A stretch of 50,227 nt of DNA from Clostridium sp. (GCA_022773025.1 JALEZF010000041.1:1-50227), one strand, 5' to 3'; numbered from the stretch's first letter, positions 33,062-43,110 are shown. Translations and numbers: made by a program. The notes: generated by a model not told the origin, from the letters alone.

Positions 33062-33868
33062 CTAATAAAGTTTTTTTCTCAGCTCTTCATATATTTCATA
33101 TGTCACATCAGAACTGATATGCTTTTTCTGCCATATTTCCTCTGCTTTTACCGCCTGAGAAACTAGCATATAAAGGCCATTTACTGCCGATGCTCCCGCC
33201 TCCCTTGCATACTTTAAAAGTAAAGTTTCTTCAGGATTGTAAATAAGGTCCACTACATAGGAGAATTTTTTAACCTGTTCCTTTTCTATTGGACATTCCA
33301 TTACATTTGGGTACATACCACATGGAGTACAGTTTATAAGGATTTCTACATCATTTATATTTTTAACTTCCCTGTATTCTATAACCCTAAAACCATGTAT
33401 CTTCTTTTCTTTAGTTCTGCTTGCATAGATAATTTCTCTTATGCCGTTATCTATTAAATATTGTCTAACAGCCTTAGAAGCTCCTCCCGTACCTAGGATT
33501 AAAGCTTTCTTTCCACTGACAGGCACATTAAAATTTTTCAAAGTCTCCCCAAAGCCATGATAATCAGTGTTGTATCCCTTTAAGATTCCCTGACTAAAAT
33601 CTATGGTATTTACCGCTCCTATGGTGCTAGCTTCCTCTGATATATAATCTAAAGCTTTCATAATCTCCACCTTGTAAGGTATTGTTACATTTACACCCTT
33701 AGCATTCAAGGCTTTAAGTCCACTTATAGCTAGATTTAAATCTTCTTTTTTTACTTCAAATAAATTATATGTTCCTTTAAGACCTATATGCTTTAGTATA
33801 AGCTCATGTATTTGTGGCGAATGACTATGTCCTAATTTTTCTCCTAATAATCCATAAATCTTTACCAT
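33062..33868 (-). CDS. aroE: Shikimate dehydrogenase
   Basis: A 268-residue NADPH-dependent enzyme reducing 3-dehydroshikimate to shikimate. Substrate-binding region: LGEKLGHSHSPQIHELIL and GVNVTIPYKVEIMKALD (catalytic Lys). The Rossmann part has KALILGTGGASKAVRQYL, the NADP-discriminating ASRTKEKK, and the C-terminal NGLYMLVSQAVKAEEIW motif. Length is typical. It lies 2 nt after pheA, indicating tight coupling. Confidence 0.95.
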   Translation of the reverse strand: MVKIYGLLGEKLGHSHSPQIHELILKHIGLKGTYNLFEVKKEDLNLAISGLKALNAKGVNVTIPYKVEIMKALDYISEEASTIGAVNTIDFSQGILKGYNTDYHGFGETLKNFNVPVSGKKALILGTGGASKAVRQYLIDNGIREIIYASRTKEKKIHGFRVIEYREVKNINDVEILINCTPCGMYPNVMECPIEKEQVKKFSYVVDLIYNPEETLLLKYAREAGASAVNGLYMLVSQAVKAEEIWQKKHISSDVTYEIYEELRKKLY

Positions 33869-33870
33869 AA

Positions 33871-34725
33871 TCAGCTCACCTCTCCCTTATAGTTTCCTAG
33901 AAATTTAAAGTACAAATTTTCTTTTTCTATATCCTTCATCAGCTTTCTACTGTTTTCTTCATTTAAATTGCCGTGAAAATCTATGTAAAATATGTATTCC
34001 CACGACTTCCCTACCATAGGTCTGGATTCGATCTTAAGCATATTACAGTTATTTTCCTCAAAATATCTGAGAGCTTTGTATAAACTTCCTGTTTTATGAG
34101 GGAGGGAAAGCACTATGCTTATCTTATCGCAGTTTTCTGTAACTTCTTTTGTCTTAGATACTATTATAAATCTTGTTATATTATTTTTGTTATAGTTTAT
34201 ATGAGAATCTAATATTTCTAATCCGTAAAGCTCTGCTGCCTTTTTGCTGGCTATGCAGCCCTTGTTCTTTAGATTTTCATCATGTATAAGCTTTGCACTT
34301 CTTGCAGTATTAAAATAAGGTATTAACCTCCAATTTTCATGATGATCTAGATACTCTTTACATTGTAGAAAACCTTGTTCATGCGAATAAACCTCTTTTA
34401 TGTCTTTTATGTTTGAACCCCTTATACCTATAAGGTTATGGTCAACTTTTATGCATTTTTCTCCCACTATGTAAAATCCATATTTGTATAACAAATCATA
34501 AACTTCTGCAATTCCTCCTGTAGAAGAATTTTCTATAGGTAGAACTCCATAGCTTATTTCATCATTTTCTATAGCTTCAAATACATCTTGAAATTTCTCC
34601 AAAGCAGAAGTCTTTCTTTCTTCTCCAAAATACTCTATAAGAGCTTGATGACTGAATGACCCTTCAACCCCTTGAAAGCCTATGATATAGCCTTCACTTT
34701 TCATATCCTTTAAGTCTTTACTCAT
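33871..34725 (-). CDS. pheA: Prephenate dehydratase (monofunctional) with ACT domain
   Basis: A 284-residue enzyme converting prephenate to phenylpyruvate, the committed step to phenylalanine. The catalytic part includes IGFQGVEGSFSHQALIEYFG, GVLPIENSSTGGIAEVYDLL and the TRF motif in NNITRFIIVSK. The C-terminal ACT domain (about 200-284) shows LPHKTGSLYKALRYFEENN and the ESRP motif in IESRPMVGKSWEYIFYIDF, the site of Phe feedback inhibition. No chorismate mutase domain precedes it: only about 13 residues stand before the dehydratase fold. Chorismate mutase must be encoded elsewhere. Confidence 0.93.
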   Translation of the reverse strand: MSKDLKDMKSEGYIIGFQGVEGSFSHQALIEYFGEERKTSALEKFQDVFEAIENDEISYGVLPIENSSTGGIAEVYDLLYKYGFYIVGEKCIKVDHNLIGIRGSNIKDIKEVYSHEQGFLQCKEYLDHHENWRLIPYFNTARSAKLIHDENLKNKGCIASKKAAELYGLEILDSHINYNKNNITRFIIVSKTKEVTENCDKISIVLSLPHKTGSLYKALRYFEENNCNMLKIESRPMVGKSWEYIFYIDFHGNLNEENSRKLMKDIEKENLYFKFLGNYKGEVS

Positions 34726-34767
34726 ATATATAATCCCCTTGCTTTTATAAAGTAACTTTTTTTAGCT

Positions 34768-35850
34768 CTATTCCATTTCCTTTATTAATTCCAGAATAGC
34801 TATGGCAGTAGCTGCCTCTATTACAGGAAGAGCCCTTACTACTATGCATGGATCATGTCTTCCTACAATTTCTATTGTAGAGTCCTCCATAGTGCTTATA
34901 TCTATAGTTTTCTGAATCTTTCCTATGGATGGAGTCGGCTTCATAGCTACTCTAAATATTAGAGGCATCCCACTTGTTATTCCACCTAATATACCACCGT
35001 TATTGTTAGTTGTAGTTATGATCTTTCCTTGATTCATCATATACTCATCATTGGCCTCTGAGCCATAAAGCTTCGTTATATGAAAGCCTTCCCCAAATTC
35101 TACTCCTTTTACCCCTGGTATTGAAAATAAAAGACTTGATAAGGTGCTTTCCACTGAATCGAAGAAAGGGTCTCCTATACCGGCAGGAAGATTTATAGCA
35201 GCACATTCTATGATTCCTCCTACAGAATCTTTCATTACCCTAGCATTTCTTATGAGTTCTTGCATTTCTTCACCTGAGGAACTATCTATCACTGGAAAGG
35301 TTACTTTTCGTAAGTTTTCCAAAGTGACCTTACATAGATTTCCATCATTGAAATCTTCATCTTCTATATTTTTTATAGATTTTATGTGGCTTCCTATGAT
35401 TATGCCTTTTTCCTTTAGAATCTGTTTGCATATGGCTCCTGCAAAAACCAAAGGAGCTGTTATTCTTCCAGAGAAATGCCCCCCTCCTCTATAGTCGTTG
35501 AAGCCTTTATACTTTATATACCCAGTGAAATCTCCATGACTTGGTCTCATAAGGTTCTTTGTCTTAGAATAATCTTTTGAATGCTGGTTTGTATTATATA
35601 TTATCATGGTAAGTGGTGTACCTGTAGTTCTTCCATTAAAATAACCACTTAATATATGAAATTCATCCTTTTCTTTTCTAGGAGTTGATAAATCATTTTG
35701 TCCTGGTGCTCTTCTTGCCATTTCCTCTTTTATATAATCTAGATCAAGGTTTATCCCTGGCTCTATTCCATTTATGGTGATGCCTATTGCTTCACCGTGA
35801 GATTCCCCAAAGAGAGAAAGCTCAATATTTTTACCCCATGTTCCACTCAC
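34768..35850 (-). CDS. aroC: Chorismate synthase
   Basis: A 360-residue FMN-dependent lyase that forms chorismate from EPSP. Signatures: [70 protein letters not shown], the GVEFGEGF segment and the final [20 protein letters not shown] place the start at GTG 35850 ([14 protein letters not shown]), preceded by GGAGGTGAT; longer in-frame starts read into aroA and add sequence foreign to the family. The gene overlaps the end of aroA by about 20 nt, so the two are translationally coupled. Confidence 0.94.
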   Translation of the reverse strand: MSGTWGKNIELSLFGESHGEAIGITINGIEPGINLDLDYIKEEMARRAPGQNDLSTPRKEKDEFHILSGYFNGRTTGTPLTMIIYNTNQHSKDYSKTKNLMRPSHGDFTGYIKYKGFNDYRGGGHFSGRITAPLVFAGAICKQILKEKGIIIGSHIKSIKNIEDEDFNDGNLCKVTLENLRKVTFPVIDSSSGEEMQELIRNARVMKDSVGGIIECAAINLPAGIGDPFFDSVESTLSSLLFSIPGVKGVEFGEGFHITKLYGSEANDEYMMNQGKIITTTNNNGGILGGITSGMPLIFRVAMKPTPSIGKIQKTIDISTMEDSTIEIVGRHDPCIVVRALPVIEAATAIAILELIKEME

Positions 35851-37105
35851 ATATATCACCTCCAAGCTTTTCGAAATGATCCCAAAAATCAGGATAAGAT
35901 TTTGAGACGCATTCTGCTCCATCTATAGTTAGAGGCTCTTTGCATCTTACAGAAGCTACAGCTAAGGCCATGGCAATACGGTGATCATTCCAGCTATAAA
36001 CTTCTCCTCCTTTAAGGCTTTCCACTCCATTTATTATAAGACCATCTTCTGTTTCTTTTATGTCTGCACCTATTTTGGATAATTCTTCAGATATAGCCTT
36101 TAATCTATCAGACTCTTTAAACCTAAGTCTCGATGCATTTATTATTTCTGTCCTTCCCTTTGTTAAAGCGGCAAGGACTGCTAGTACAGGAACTAAATCA
36201 GGAACGTCTTTTGCATCTATTACTATAGCTTTTGTCTCCTTAGGAAGAGCTTTTATAGAGGAATTAGAAATTTCTATCTCACCTCTCATAGCCATTATTA
36301 TGTCTAGGATAGCCTTATCACCCTGAAGTGAAGATATGTTCATCCCCTTGCAAGAAATATCACAACCTAAAATTCCCGCTACAAGCCAAAAGGCCACTTG
36401 AGAAAAATCTCCTTCTACCTCATAATTCATAGCTTTATATTTTTGATTTCCCTTTATAAAAAATTCTTTATAATCTCTATTTTCTACCTTCACTGAAAAC
36501 CTATTTAGCATGTCTATAGTAAGGTCCACATATCCCTTAGATTCTAGTTCTGTTGTTAGCACTATCTTTGAATCTCCCTCTAATAGAGGAAGTGCAAATA
36601 AAAGACCTGTTATAAACTGTGAGCTCACATCTCCTCTTATCTTATATTCAGAAGGAGTGAGCTTTCCTCTTATAGTTAAAGGAAGGTTTCCTTCATTGTT
36701 TCTGTAAGCTATATTCTTCTCACTAAAGATTTTGTAGTAGTCATCTAAAGGTCTCTCTATAAGCTTTCCTTTGCCAGTAAAGGTAATCATTTGACCTAAA
36801 GTGGCTGCTATAGGTATCATAAATCTTAAGGTAGATCCAGACTCATTGCAGTTTATGTTCTTTTCCTCTGCTATAAGAGAAGAGCGTCCCAATACCTTTA
36901 CCTTGTCCTCGGATTTTTTAATCCTTACTCCAAGAGCTCTCATAGCATTGCAAGTAGCCTCTATATCCTTTGAAAACATCACATTGGAAATGACACTTTC
37001 TCCTTTAGATAGTCCTGCACAGATTATAGCTCTATGGCATATGCTTTTAGATGCAGGCACCATAACCTGTCCTTTTAAAATTTTAGGATTTATTTTTATC
37101 CTCAT
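35831..37105 (-). CDS. aroA: 3-Phosphoshikimate 1-carboxyvinyltransferase (EPSP synthase)
   Basis: A 424-residue enzyme that joins shikimate 3-phosphate and PEP, the sixth shikimate step. Motifs: [20 protein letters not shown] (Lys and Ser contacts), [56 protein letters not shown] (catalytic Asp), [13 protein letters not shown] and [15 protein letters not shown]. Length and motif order are typical. It lies between aroB and aroC in the operon. Confidence 0.95.
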   Translation of the reverse strand: MRIKINPKILKGQVMVPASKSICHRAIICAGLSKGESVISNVMFSKDIEATCNAMRALGVRIKKSEDKVKVLGRSSLIAEEKNINCNESGSTLRFMIPIAATLGQMITFTGKGKLIERPLDDYYKIFSEKNIAYRNNEGNLPLTIRGKLTPSEYKIRGDVSSQFITGLLFALPLLEGDSKIVLTTELESKGYVDLTIDMLNRFSVKVENRDYKEFFIKGNQKYKAMNYEVEGDFSQVAFWLVAGILGCDISCKGMNISSLQGDKAILDIIMAMRGEIEISNSSIKALPKETKAIVIDAKDVPDLVPVLAVLAALTKGRTEIINASRLRFKESDRLKAISEELSKIGADIKETEDGLIINGVESLKGGEVYSWNDHRIAMALAVASVRCKEPLTIDGAECVSKSYPDFWDHFEKLGGDICEWNMG

Positions 37106-37124
37106 CCATAGATGCCCCCTTTTC

Positions 37125-38186
37125 CTATATGTAGTCTTCTATTTGTTCTATTTTAACCTTCTCTATGATACTGTCACCAAATTCCCTAATCAGTATCAAA
37201 TTCAAAGTTTCTTTTATATTCTTCTTATCTAAAGTTACAGCTTGTAGCATTTTTCCCCTATCTATTTCGGGCATTTCATAGGGAAGCTCATATTTTGAAA
37301 GCAAACTTTCTAAACTTTTGGCAGTTCCTTTTTTCGTTATGCCCATATGTTCACTTTTTCTTGTTACTTCAGCAAGCCCAATAGCCACCGCTGCCCCGTG
37401 AGTGTAGGTTTCATAATTAAAATATTTTTCTATAGCATGACCTATGGTATGCCCGAAGTTAAGCTTCATTCTTTCTCCATCATCTCTCTCATCAATTTCA
37501 ACTACGGTCTTCTTTATATAGCAACACTTATAGATTATGTCCTCTATATTTTCTAAAAGCTCTTTATAACCATGATATTTTGAAAGCTCCTCTACAAGAG
37601 AGCTGCTCTTTATACATCCTGTCTTTATGACTTCTCCCATTCCGTCCACTAAAAATCTATGTTTCAAAGTCTTTAAAAGCTCTGGGTCTATAAAAACAGC
37701 TTTAGGCTGATAAAAATTCCCTACTAAATTTTTGCCATAGGGTAAATCTATGGCTACCTTACCTCCAACGCTGCTGTCTATTTGAGACAAAAGAGAGGTT
37801 GGAACCTGAATATAAGGGATTCCTCTAAGATAAGTAGCCGCTGCAAAGCCTCCTAAGTCCCCTACAACTCCGCCGCCAAAGGTTACAAGAAGATCGCTTC
37901 TGGTCATCTTAAATGTGCACAACTCCCCATATACTCTCTCTAATGTTCTTAAACTTTTGCTTTTTTCTCCTGGCTCTATAACTATAATTTTAACTTCATA
38001 TCCCGAAGATTCTAAGTTTTCTTTAAGCTCTCTACCATAGATAGAATTTAAATTTTCATCAGTTACTACAGTGACTTTCTGTGAGGGAATTTTCCCTCTT
38101 AAAAGCTGACCTAGTTTTTGAAAAAGTCTCTTTTCTATAAGGATATCATAACTGTTCTCTTTAAGATTCACTCTTAACTCTTTCAT
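37125..38186 (-). CDS. aroB: 3-Dehydroquinate synthase
   Basis: A 353-residue NAD- and zinc-dependent enzyme converting DAHP to 3-dehydroquinate. Motifs: [34 protein letters not shown] (NAD site), [20 protein letters not shown], and the metal ligands in [35 protein letters not shown]. It is 19 nt from aroF and from aroA, within one operon. Confidence 0.95.
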   Translation of the reverse strand: MKELRVNLKENSYDILIEKRLFQKLGQLLRGKIPSQKVTVVTDENLNSIYGRELKENLESSGYEVKIIVIEPGEKSKSLRTLERVYGELCTFKMTRSDLLVTFGGGVVGDLGGFAAATYLRGIPYIQVPTSLLSQIDSSVGGKVAIDLPYGKNLVGNFYQPKAVFIDPELLKTLKHRFLVDGMGEVIKTGCIKSSSLVEELSKYHGYKELLENIEDIIYKCCYIKKTVVEIDERDDGERMKLNFGHTIGHAIEKYFNYETYTHGAAVAIGLAEVTRKSEHMGITKKGTAKSLESLLSKYELPYEMPEIDRGKMLQAVTLDKKNIKETLNLILIREFGDSIIEKVKIEQIEDYI

Positions 38187-38204
38187 CCTTCATCCTCCTA
38201 AGAT

Positions 38205-39218
38205 TTATATACCTCTTTCTTCAATTGCCGCAAGCTTCTCAAGCTTTAACTTTAAGCTTTCAAATCTTTCTGGTGTTATGGATTGCTGTCCATCACATTT
38301 TGCATTTTCAGGATCATTGTGAACCTCTATTATAAGTCCATCTGCTCCTGCTGCAATAGCGGCCTTTGATAAAGGTTCAACCATCCACCAAAGCCCTGAT
38401 GAGTGACTAGGGTCTACGATTACTGGAAGATGAGTAAGTTTCTTCAGCATTGGTATGGCGCTTAGATCTAAAGTATTTCTCGTTAGATTTTCGTAAGTCC
38501 TTATTCCTCTTTCGCAAAGTATCACATTATTATTTCCCTCTGACATTATGTACTCTGCTGACATTATAAGCTCCTCTATAGTTGCCGATATTCCTCTTTT
38601 AAGAAGTATTGGCTTCTTAGTCTTTCCAAGCTCCTTTAAAAGATCAAAGTTTTGCATATTTCTAGCTCCAACTTGGATTACATCCACGTCTTCAACGAAT
38701 TTATCGATGATGCTAGTTGACATTATCTCTGTAACTATAGGAAGTCCTGTTTCTTTTCTTGCAAGCTTTAAAAGTTCAAGCCCATCTAACCCCATACCTT
38801 GGAAGCTGTATGGTGAAGTTCTTGGCTTAAAAGCTCCTCCTCTTAGAAATCTGGCTCCAGACTTTTTCACACTTTTAGCTATTTCTATTATCTGCTCCTC
38901 GCTCTCCACAGAACATGGACCAGCTATAAGAGCTATATTATTTCCGCCTATCTCTTCTTTTCCTATATTCACTACTGTGTTGTCTGGATGAAAGATTCTA
39001 TTTGACAATTTATACGGCTGCTGAACCTTTGTGACTCTTTCAACATACTCACTTGCTAAAAGTTTATTTGGATCAACCTTTGTAGTGTCTCCAACTAAGC
39101 CAAGTATGGTGCAGTTTTCCCCTTCTATTATGCTGGCTCTGCAGTTTTCTTTTTCTATCCTATCCTTTATCCTTAGTATCTCCTTCATGGGTGTACCTAC
39201 CTTCATTATAACTATCAT
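38205..39218 (-). CDS. aroF: DAHP synthase (type Ib) with N-terminal regulatory domain
   Basis: A 337-residue enzyme and first step of the shikimate pathway: PEP plus erythrose 4-phosphate. The N-terminal 70 or so residues (MIVIMKVGTPMKEILRIKDR ...) are a ferredoxin-like ACT-type domain of the kind that gives Tyr/Phe inhibition in the Thermotoga enzyme. The barrel follows, with IALIAGPCSVESEEQI, FLRGGAFKPRTSPYSFQGMG, QVGARNMQNFDLLKELG, VILCERGIRTYENLTRNTLD and VIVDPSHSSGLWWM. The start follows GGGGAGG. First gene of the operon, behind a leader ORF and terminator. Confidence 0.94.
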   Translation of the reverse strand: MIVIMKVGTPMKEILRIKDRIEKENCRASIIEGENCTILGLVGDTTKVDPNKLLASEYVERVTKVQQPYKLSNRIFHPDNTVVNIGKEEIGGNNIALIAGPCSVESEEQIIEIAKSVKKSGARFLRGGAFKPRTSPYSFQGMGLDGLELLKLARKETGLPIVTEIMSTSIIDKFVEDVDVIQVGARNMQNFDLLKELGKTKKPILLKRGISATIEELIMSAEYIMSEGNNNVILCERGIRTYENLTRNTLDLSAIPMLKKLTHLPVIVDPSHSSGLWWMVEPLSKAAIAAGADGLIIEVHNDPENAKCDGQQSITPERFESLKLKLEKLAAIEERGI

Positions 39219-39300
39219 TTTATATCCTCCCCTATTTTTTATTTTCCATTAAAATTCTTGATAATGTAGCCCCTTATTCACATATGCAAGATATTTGACT

Positions 39301-39329
39301 AAAAAAAATAGAGCTCCTATGAGCCCTAT
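39301..39329 (-). terminator. Terminator in the aro operon leader (attenuator candidate)
   Basis: Minus strand ATAGGGCTC / GAGCTCTAT, a 9-bp stem with one G-T pair and a 4-nt loop, followed by TTTTTTT. It lies about 85 nt upstream of aroF and 24 nt after the leader ORF stop, so it must be bypassed for aro expression from the upstream promoter. Confidence 0.75.
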
Positions 39330-39352
39330 AAATTAATCCACTTTATCTTTAA

Positions 39353-39520
39353 TTATACTTTTAGCAAACAACGTGCCGTATAACTATGGAATTTATTAAA
39401 CTCATTGATAAGATTTAATATTTTTTTAAAGCAAAATAGACCAGCGCTAAAATAAAAATAGCCCCAGCTAAAGTAAAAGTTAAATTTTGCGTTTAAATTC
39501 CCATCAATAATATTTTTCAT
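39353..39520 (-). CDS. Aromatic-rich leader ORF upstream of aroF (or frameshifted small membrane protein)
   Basis: A 55-codon frame from ATG 39520 behind GTAGAGGG. Residues 12-31 read AKFNFYFSWGYFYFSAGLFC, with about ten Phe/Tyr/Trp codons clustered together. Position (after a promoter, before a terminator and the aro operon) fits a leader peptide for attenuation by aromatic amino acids. The competing reading is that the +1 frame encodes NLTFTLAGAIFILALVYFAL ending KKY, a good single membrane helix; deleting one A near 39490 would fuse it to the MKNIIDGNL start. No antiterminator pairing was proven. Translation is plausible in either reading. Confidence 0.45.
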   Translation of the reverse strand: MKNIIDGNLNAKFNFYFSWGYFYFSAGLFCFKKILNLINEFNKFHSYTARCLLKV

Positions 39521-39575
39521 AATAAACCCTCTACATTCTTGATAATAAGTTAATTTTCTTTTGTACTTATTGTCA

Positions 39576-39603
39576 ATTTTATCACAAAATTTATTATTGT
39601 CAA
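39576..39603 (-). promoter_or_regulatory. Candidate promoter of the aro leader transcript
   Basis: Minus strand TTGACA (39598-39603), a 16-nt spacer, TAAAAT (39576-39581). Another TTGACA at 39569-39574 has no good -10. The 514-base gap from 39219 to 39732 holds this promoter, the leader ORF, its terminator and the MATE terminator. Confidence 0.6.
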
Positions 39604-39684
39604 TATTTTCTCTAATTTTTATTTGAAATTACTTTTACATTACGATTATAAAATTGCTAGGACTAATACAAAAGGTGTGCTAAA

Positions 39685-39723
39685 AATGATTTATACATTT
39701 TAAAACACACCTTATAAATCATT
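39685..39723 (-). terminator. Terminator after the MATE gene
   Basis: Minus strand AATGATTTATA / TATAAATCATT stem followed by TTTA. A second AAGGTGTG / CACACCTT pairing overlaps it on the other side. Confidence 0.6.
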
Positions 39724-39732
39724 CTTTTAATT

Positions 39733-41109
39733 TTAATTTGCTGATTCTTCTCTATAGAGAGCTGGCTTTAAATCCTTTAGCTGTTCTTTGTAAACCTTAA
39801 GGAACATAAATACACTAACTATAGATGCAGCTACTTCAGCTATAGGGAATGCAAACCACACATAAGTAAGCCCTATTTTTGAAAGCAGATATGCGCTTGG
39901 AAGGATTATGACAAGCTGTCTTAATACAGACACTATAAGGCTGTTCATTCCACGGCCTAGTGCTTGGAATAATGTAGACAGCAAAATACCTACTGCCGCT
40001 GGCACAAAACAAATACTTATTATTCTTAAAGCTGGTACTCCTATTGAAAGCATCTCAGGTGACGCATTAAAGATCATAAGAAGTTTGTTTGGAATTAGTG
40101 AGAACATAGCTGCTCCACACATCATTATAATGAGGGCTATATAAAGTCCTATCTTAAGAGAATCTATAATACGATTTTTGTTTCTCGCTCCAAAATTATA
40201 TCCCATTATAGGCATTATCCCTTGAGTTAGTCCAAATACAGGCATAAATACGAAGGATTGAAGCTTGTAATATACACCTAGTACAGATACAGCTGCCTCT
40301 GAAAATGTTATAAGTATAGAATTTAGTCCAATAACAAGAACTGATGATATGGACTGCATTATTATAGATGGAAAACCTACAGAATATATATTCTTCACAG
40401 TTTTTCCCGAAAACTTAAAGTTTTTGAAGCTTATATGGACATCATGGCTTTTGGTGAATACTATATACATTGCAAATATCATAGCAATTATCTGACCAAG
40501 TACCGTAGCTATAGCTGCACCTTTAACTCCAAAGGCTGGCACTCCAAATAATCCAAATATAAATATAGGGTCAAATATTATATTAAGTATAGCTCCTATA
40601 AGCTGAAAGATCATGGGATAAATCATATTTCCTGTAGCTTGAAGAGTTTTCTCCAAATTTATTTCTACAAATACTCCAAAGGAGAAGATCGTTACTATTG
40701 ACAAATAGCTAGCTCCCATTTCATATACTGTTGGATTTGAAGTAAACATTCCGAAAAATGATTTGGAAAAGAACAATCCAAATAAGGCAAAAACTATCCA
40801 GCTAAAGATTCCTAAAAGTATACCATGGGTAGCAGCCTTGCTAGCCTCGTCCTTTTTTCCTTCACCAAGTTTCCTTGACACAAGAGAATTTATACCTATT
40901 CCTGTTCCAACTGCCACAGCTATTATGAGCATTTGTATTGGAAAGGCTAAGGATACCGCTGTAAGGGCTTCCTCTCCAATCTGAGCAACAAACATGCTAT
41001 CAACTATATTATAAAGGGATTGTATAAGCATAGAAAACATAGCCGGTAGTGACATAGTTACTATGAGTTTAAATATCGGGGTTGTTCCCATTTTATTTTG
41101 TTTTCCCAT
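39733..41109 (-). CDS. MATE-family multidrug/cation antiporter
   Basis: A 458-residue membrane protein with 12 predicted helices in two homologous halves. N-terminal PIFKLIVTMSLPAMFSMLIQ, SLYNIVDSMFVAQIGEEALT and VSLAFPIQMLIIAVAVGTGI, then VSRKLGEGKKDEASKAATHG, are MATE hallmarks. The second half repeats the pattern (SVGFPSIIMQSISSVLVIGL, GLTQGIMPIMGYNFGARNKN). It exports drugs or metabolites against sodium or protons; the substrate is unknown. Single gene with its own terminator. Confidence 0.9.
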   Translation of the reverse strand: MGKQNKMGTTPIFKLIVTMSLPAMFSMLIQSLYNIVDSMFVAQIGEEALTAVSLAFPIQMLIIAVAVGTGIGINSLVSRKLGEGKKDEASKAATHGILLGIFSWIVFALFGLFFSKSFFGMFTSNPTVYEMGASYLSIVTIFSFGVFVEINLEKTLQATGNMIYPMIFQLIGAILNIIFDPIFIFGLFGVPAFGVKGAAIATVLGQIIAMIFAMYIVFTKSHDVHISFKNFKFSGKTVKNIYSVGFPSIIMQSISSVLVIGLNSILITFSEAAVSVLGVYYKLQSFVFMPVFGLTQGIMPIMGYNFGARNKNRIIDSLKIGLYIALIIMMCGAAMFSLIPNKLLMIFNASPEMLSIGVPALRIISICFVPAAVGILLSTLFQALGRGMNSLIVSVLRQLVIILPSAYLLSKIGLTYVWFAFPIAEVAASIVSVFMFLKVYKEQLKDLKPALYREESAN

Positions 41110-41316
41110 TTTGCTTCTTCCTTTCTAGTATTAATTTATTCATCCTTTATTATTTTACCCTTTCTAAGGGTTCATTACTTATATAAATTTTCTATAACAA
41201 AACCTAATAAACCACTTATTAGTGTAACATAGTATATTTCTTATAGTCAAATAATGTAATCATTTAAATATATTTATGTAATTTTCTTTTTTTATTATAT
41301 CTCTTGGCATAAAATC

Positions 41317-41345
41317 ACCTCAGCAAAATTAGCTTTTGCTGAGGT
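41317..41345 (-). terminator. Terminator after lysW
   Basis: Minus strand ACCTCAGCAAAA / TTTTGCTGAGGT hairpin followed by GATTTTA. The remaining 41110-41361 gap is AT-rich, and I see no other element in it. Confidence 0.75.
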
Positions 41346-41361
41346 AATTATTTTTAAGATA

Positions 41362-43110
41362 TTAAGCTGATTTTTTCTCTTGAAGCACTTGCTCCTTTTC
41401 CTCTACTGGCTTAGATATAAGATAAGTTATACCTGTAAGAGCTGCTATTGCAACAGGAAGCACTATGTATATAGGCACCCCAAATCCAGCTGGTATATAT
41501 CCAAATACTATGGTGATTCCCGCTACAAATAGTGAGTAAACCATTTGAGTATTCACGTGATCTATGTGATGACATCCTGCTCCCATGGATGAAAGTATTG
41601 TTGTATCTGAAATTGGTGAACAGTGATCTCCAAATATAGCTCCTGTAAGTACAGCTGATGTGCTTACTACAACATAACCCATTTCTGGTGAAATAGAATA
41701 TGCTAGAGGAATTGCAAGAGGCATAAGTATTCCCATGGTTCCATAAGCGGTTCCTGTGGCAAAACTTATAACTGCTCCTAAAGCAAATATTATTGATGGC
41801 AATAAGAACTTAGGTATTGAACCCGAAAGTATACTTACTAGATAGCTTGCTGTGCCTAAATCCTTTATTGTTGAGCTTAAAGACCAAGCAAGAATAAGGA
41901 TAACTCCTGTTACTATAAGGCCCTTCATTCCATCTACCCAAACCTCTAAAGCTTCTGACACTGTGAAGATCTTTTTTATAACACCCATTGCTATGGCAAC
42001 GATACTTGCAATTAGCGCTGCTTGGAATAGGACTATTGAGGCATCAGCATTGGAGAAAGCCTCTCTTATAGATGCGAAGGCAAAAGGTGAAGCTTTCATG
42101 CTTTCTATAAGTGCCATATCTTCACCAGCCATAACAGTTGTCCATCCACTATAGTAGAATCCAATTAAAGCTCCTATTACTAAAGTTCCTATAGGAATTA
42201 TAGCGTTCCATATGCTTATCTTTATTCCTTCTTTTGGCTCAAGTTCTGAACTTTCAGTAGCTTCACTTTCTCCCTCACTGCTTAAGCTTTCTACTATGCC
42301 TTTTCTTGCACGTCTTTCCGCCTTCAGCATAGGTCCAAATTCTCTTAAAGATACAGCCAGTATTACAACAAAAGCTAATATTAATATATTATAAAATCTA
42401 TATGGTATTGTCTGTAAAAACACTCCAAAAGCATCTACTTCTTGTCCGATTCCGTTGGCAAAAGCATCTTTTATTAATCCAACTTCAAGACCTATCCATG
42501 TTGATATTATAGCTAGTCCAGCAATTGGAGCAGCTGTGGCATCTATAATGAAAGATAACTTTTCTCTTGAAACCTTCATATTATCACTTACTGGTCGCAT
42601 TATAGGTCCTACTATTAAAGAATTTGCATAATCATCAAAGAATACAAATATTCCAAGAAGCCATGTTATTAACTGAGTGCTTCTTGGAGTCTTTGCTTTT
42701 TTAGCTAAAGCCTCTGCCACTGCTCTTGAGCCACCCATCTTTCCAACTAAGCTTATAACTCCACCTATTGCAAGAACTTGAAGTATTATACCTGCATTCC
42801 ATGGGTCTGCAATAGAATTTAATGCTCTTTGAGTAAAATCTAAAAAGCCTTGAACTATGCTACTAAAAATATTCATGCCATTAAGCTGCATCATGACACA
42901 GCCTGTCATAGTTCCTAAGAACAACGATACTATTACGTTTTTCGTTATAAATGCAAGAGCTATAGCAACAAGTGGTGGAAGTACGCTCCACATTCCAAAA
43001 GACACTTTTGCTGCCTCTCCATCTCCTTCTGCTGCAAAAGCCACAGTAAAAGAAAATAATAAAATCATAACTAAAGTTGAAACAAATACATTTACTCTTT
43101 TCTTATTCAT
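41362..43110 (-). CDS. lysW: NhaC-family transporter LysW, predicted lysine transporter
   Basis: A 582-residue NhaC-superfamily transporter. It has an N-terminal hydrophobic leader (VNVFVSTLVMILLFSFTVAF followed by AAEGDG) and then about 12 membrane helices. Family motifs include WSVLPPLVAIALAFITKNVI, VSLFLGTMTGCVM, LLGIFVFFDDYANSLIVGPI and AVLTGAIFGDHCSPISDTTI, followed by LSSMGAGCHHIDHVNTQM. A charged cytoplasmic loop (ESLSSEGESEATESSELEPK) splits the halves. A lysine riboswitch directly controls it, which matches the published prediction that such NhaC-like proteins (LysW) import lysine rather than exchange sodium and protons. Confidence 0.9.
   Translation of the reverse strand: MNKKRVNVFVSTLVMILLFSFTVAFAAEGDGEAAKVSFGMWSVLPPLVAIALAFITKNVIVSLFLGTMTGCVMMQLNGMNIFSSIVQGFLDFTQRALNSIADPWNAGIILQVLAIGGVISLVGKMGGSRAVAEALAKKAKTPRSTQLITWLLGIFVFFDDYANSLIVGPIMRPVSDNMKVSREKLSFIIDATAAPIAGLAIISTWIGLEVGLIKDAFANGIGQEVDAFGVFLQTIPYRFYNILILAFVVILAVSLREFGPMLKAERRARKGIVESLSSEGESEATESSELEPKEGIKISIWNAIIPIGTLVIGALIGFYYSGWTTVMAGEDMALIESMKASPFAFASIREAFSNADASIVLFQAALIASIVAIAMGVIKKIFTVSEALEVWVDGMKGLIVTGVILILAWSLSSTIKDLGTASYLVSILSGSIPKFLLPSIIFALGAVISFATGTAYGTMGILMPLAIPLAYSISPEMGYVVVSTSAVLTGAIFGDHCSPISDTTILSSMGAGCHHIDHVNTQMVYSLFVAGITIVFGYIPAGFGVPIYIVLPVAIAALTGITYLISKPVEEKEQVLQEKKSA

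Noticed and set aside
35851-35922. Longer N-terminus for chorismate synthase starting upstream of 35850
   Set aside because: The extra residues overlap aroA, do not resemble the family and lack a ribosome binding site, while GTG 35850 has GGAGG and the conserved SGTWGKN start.
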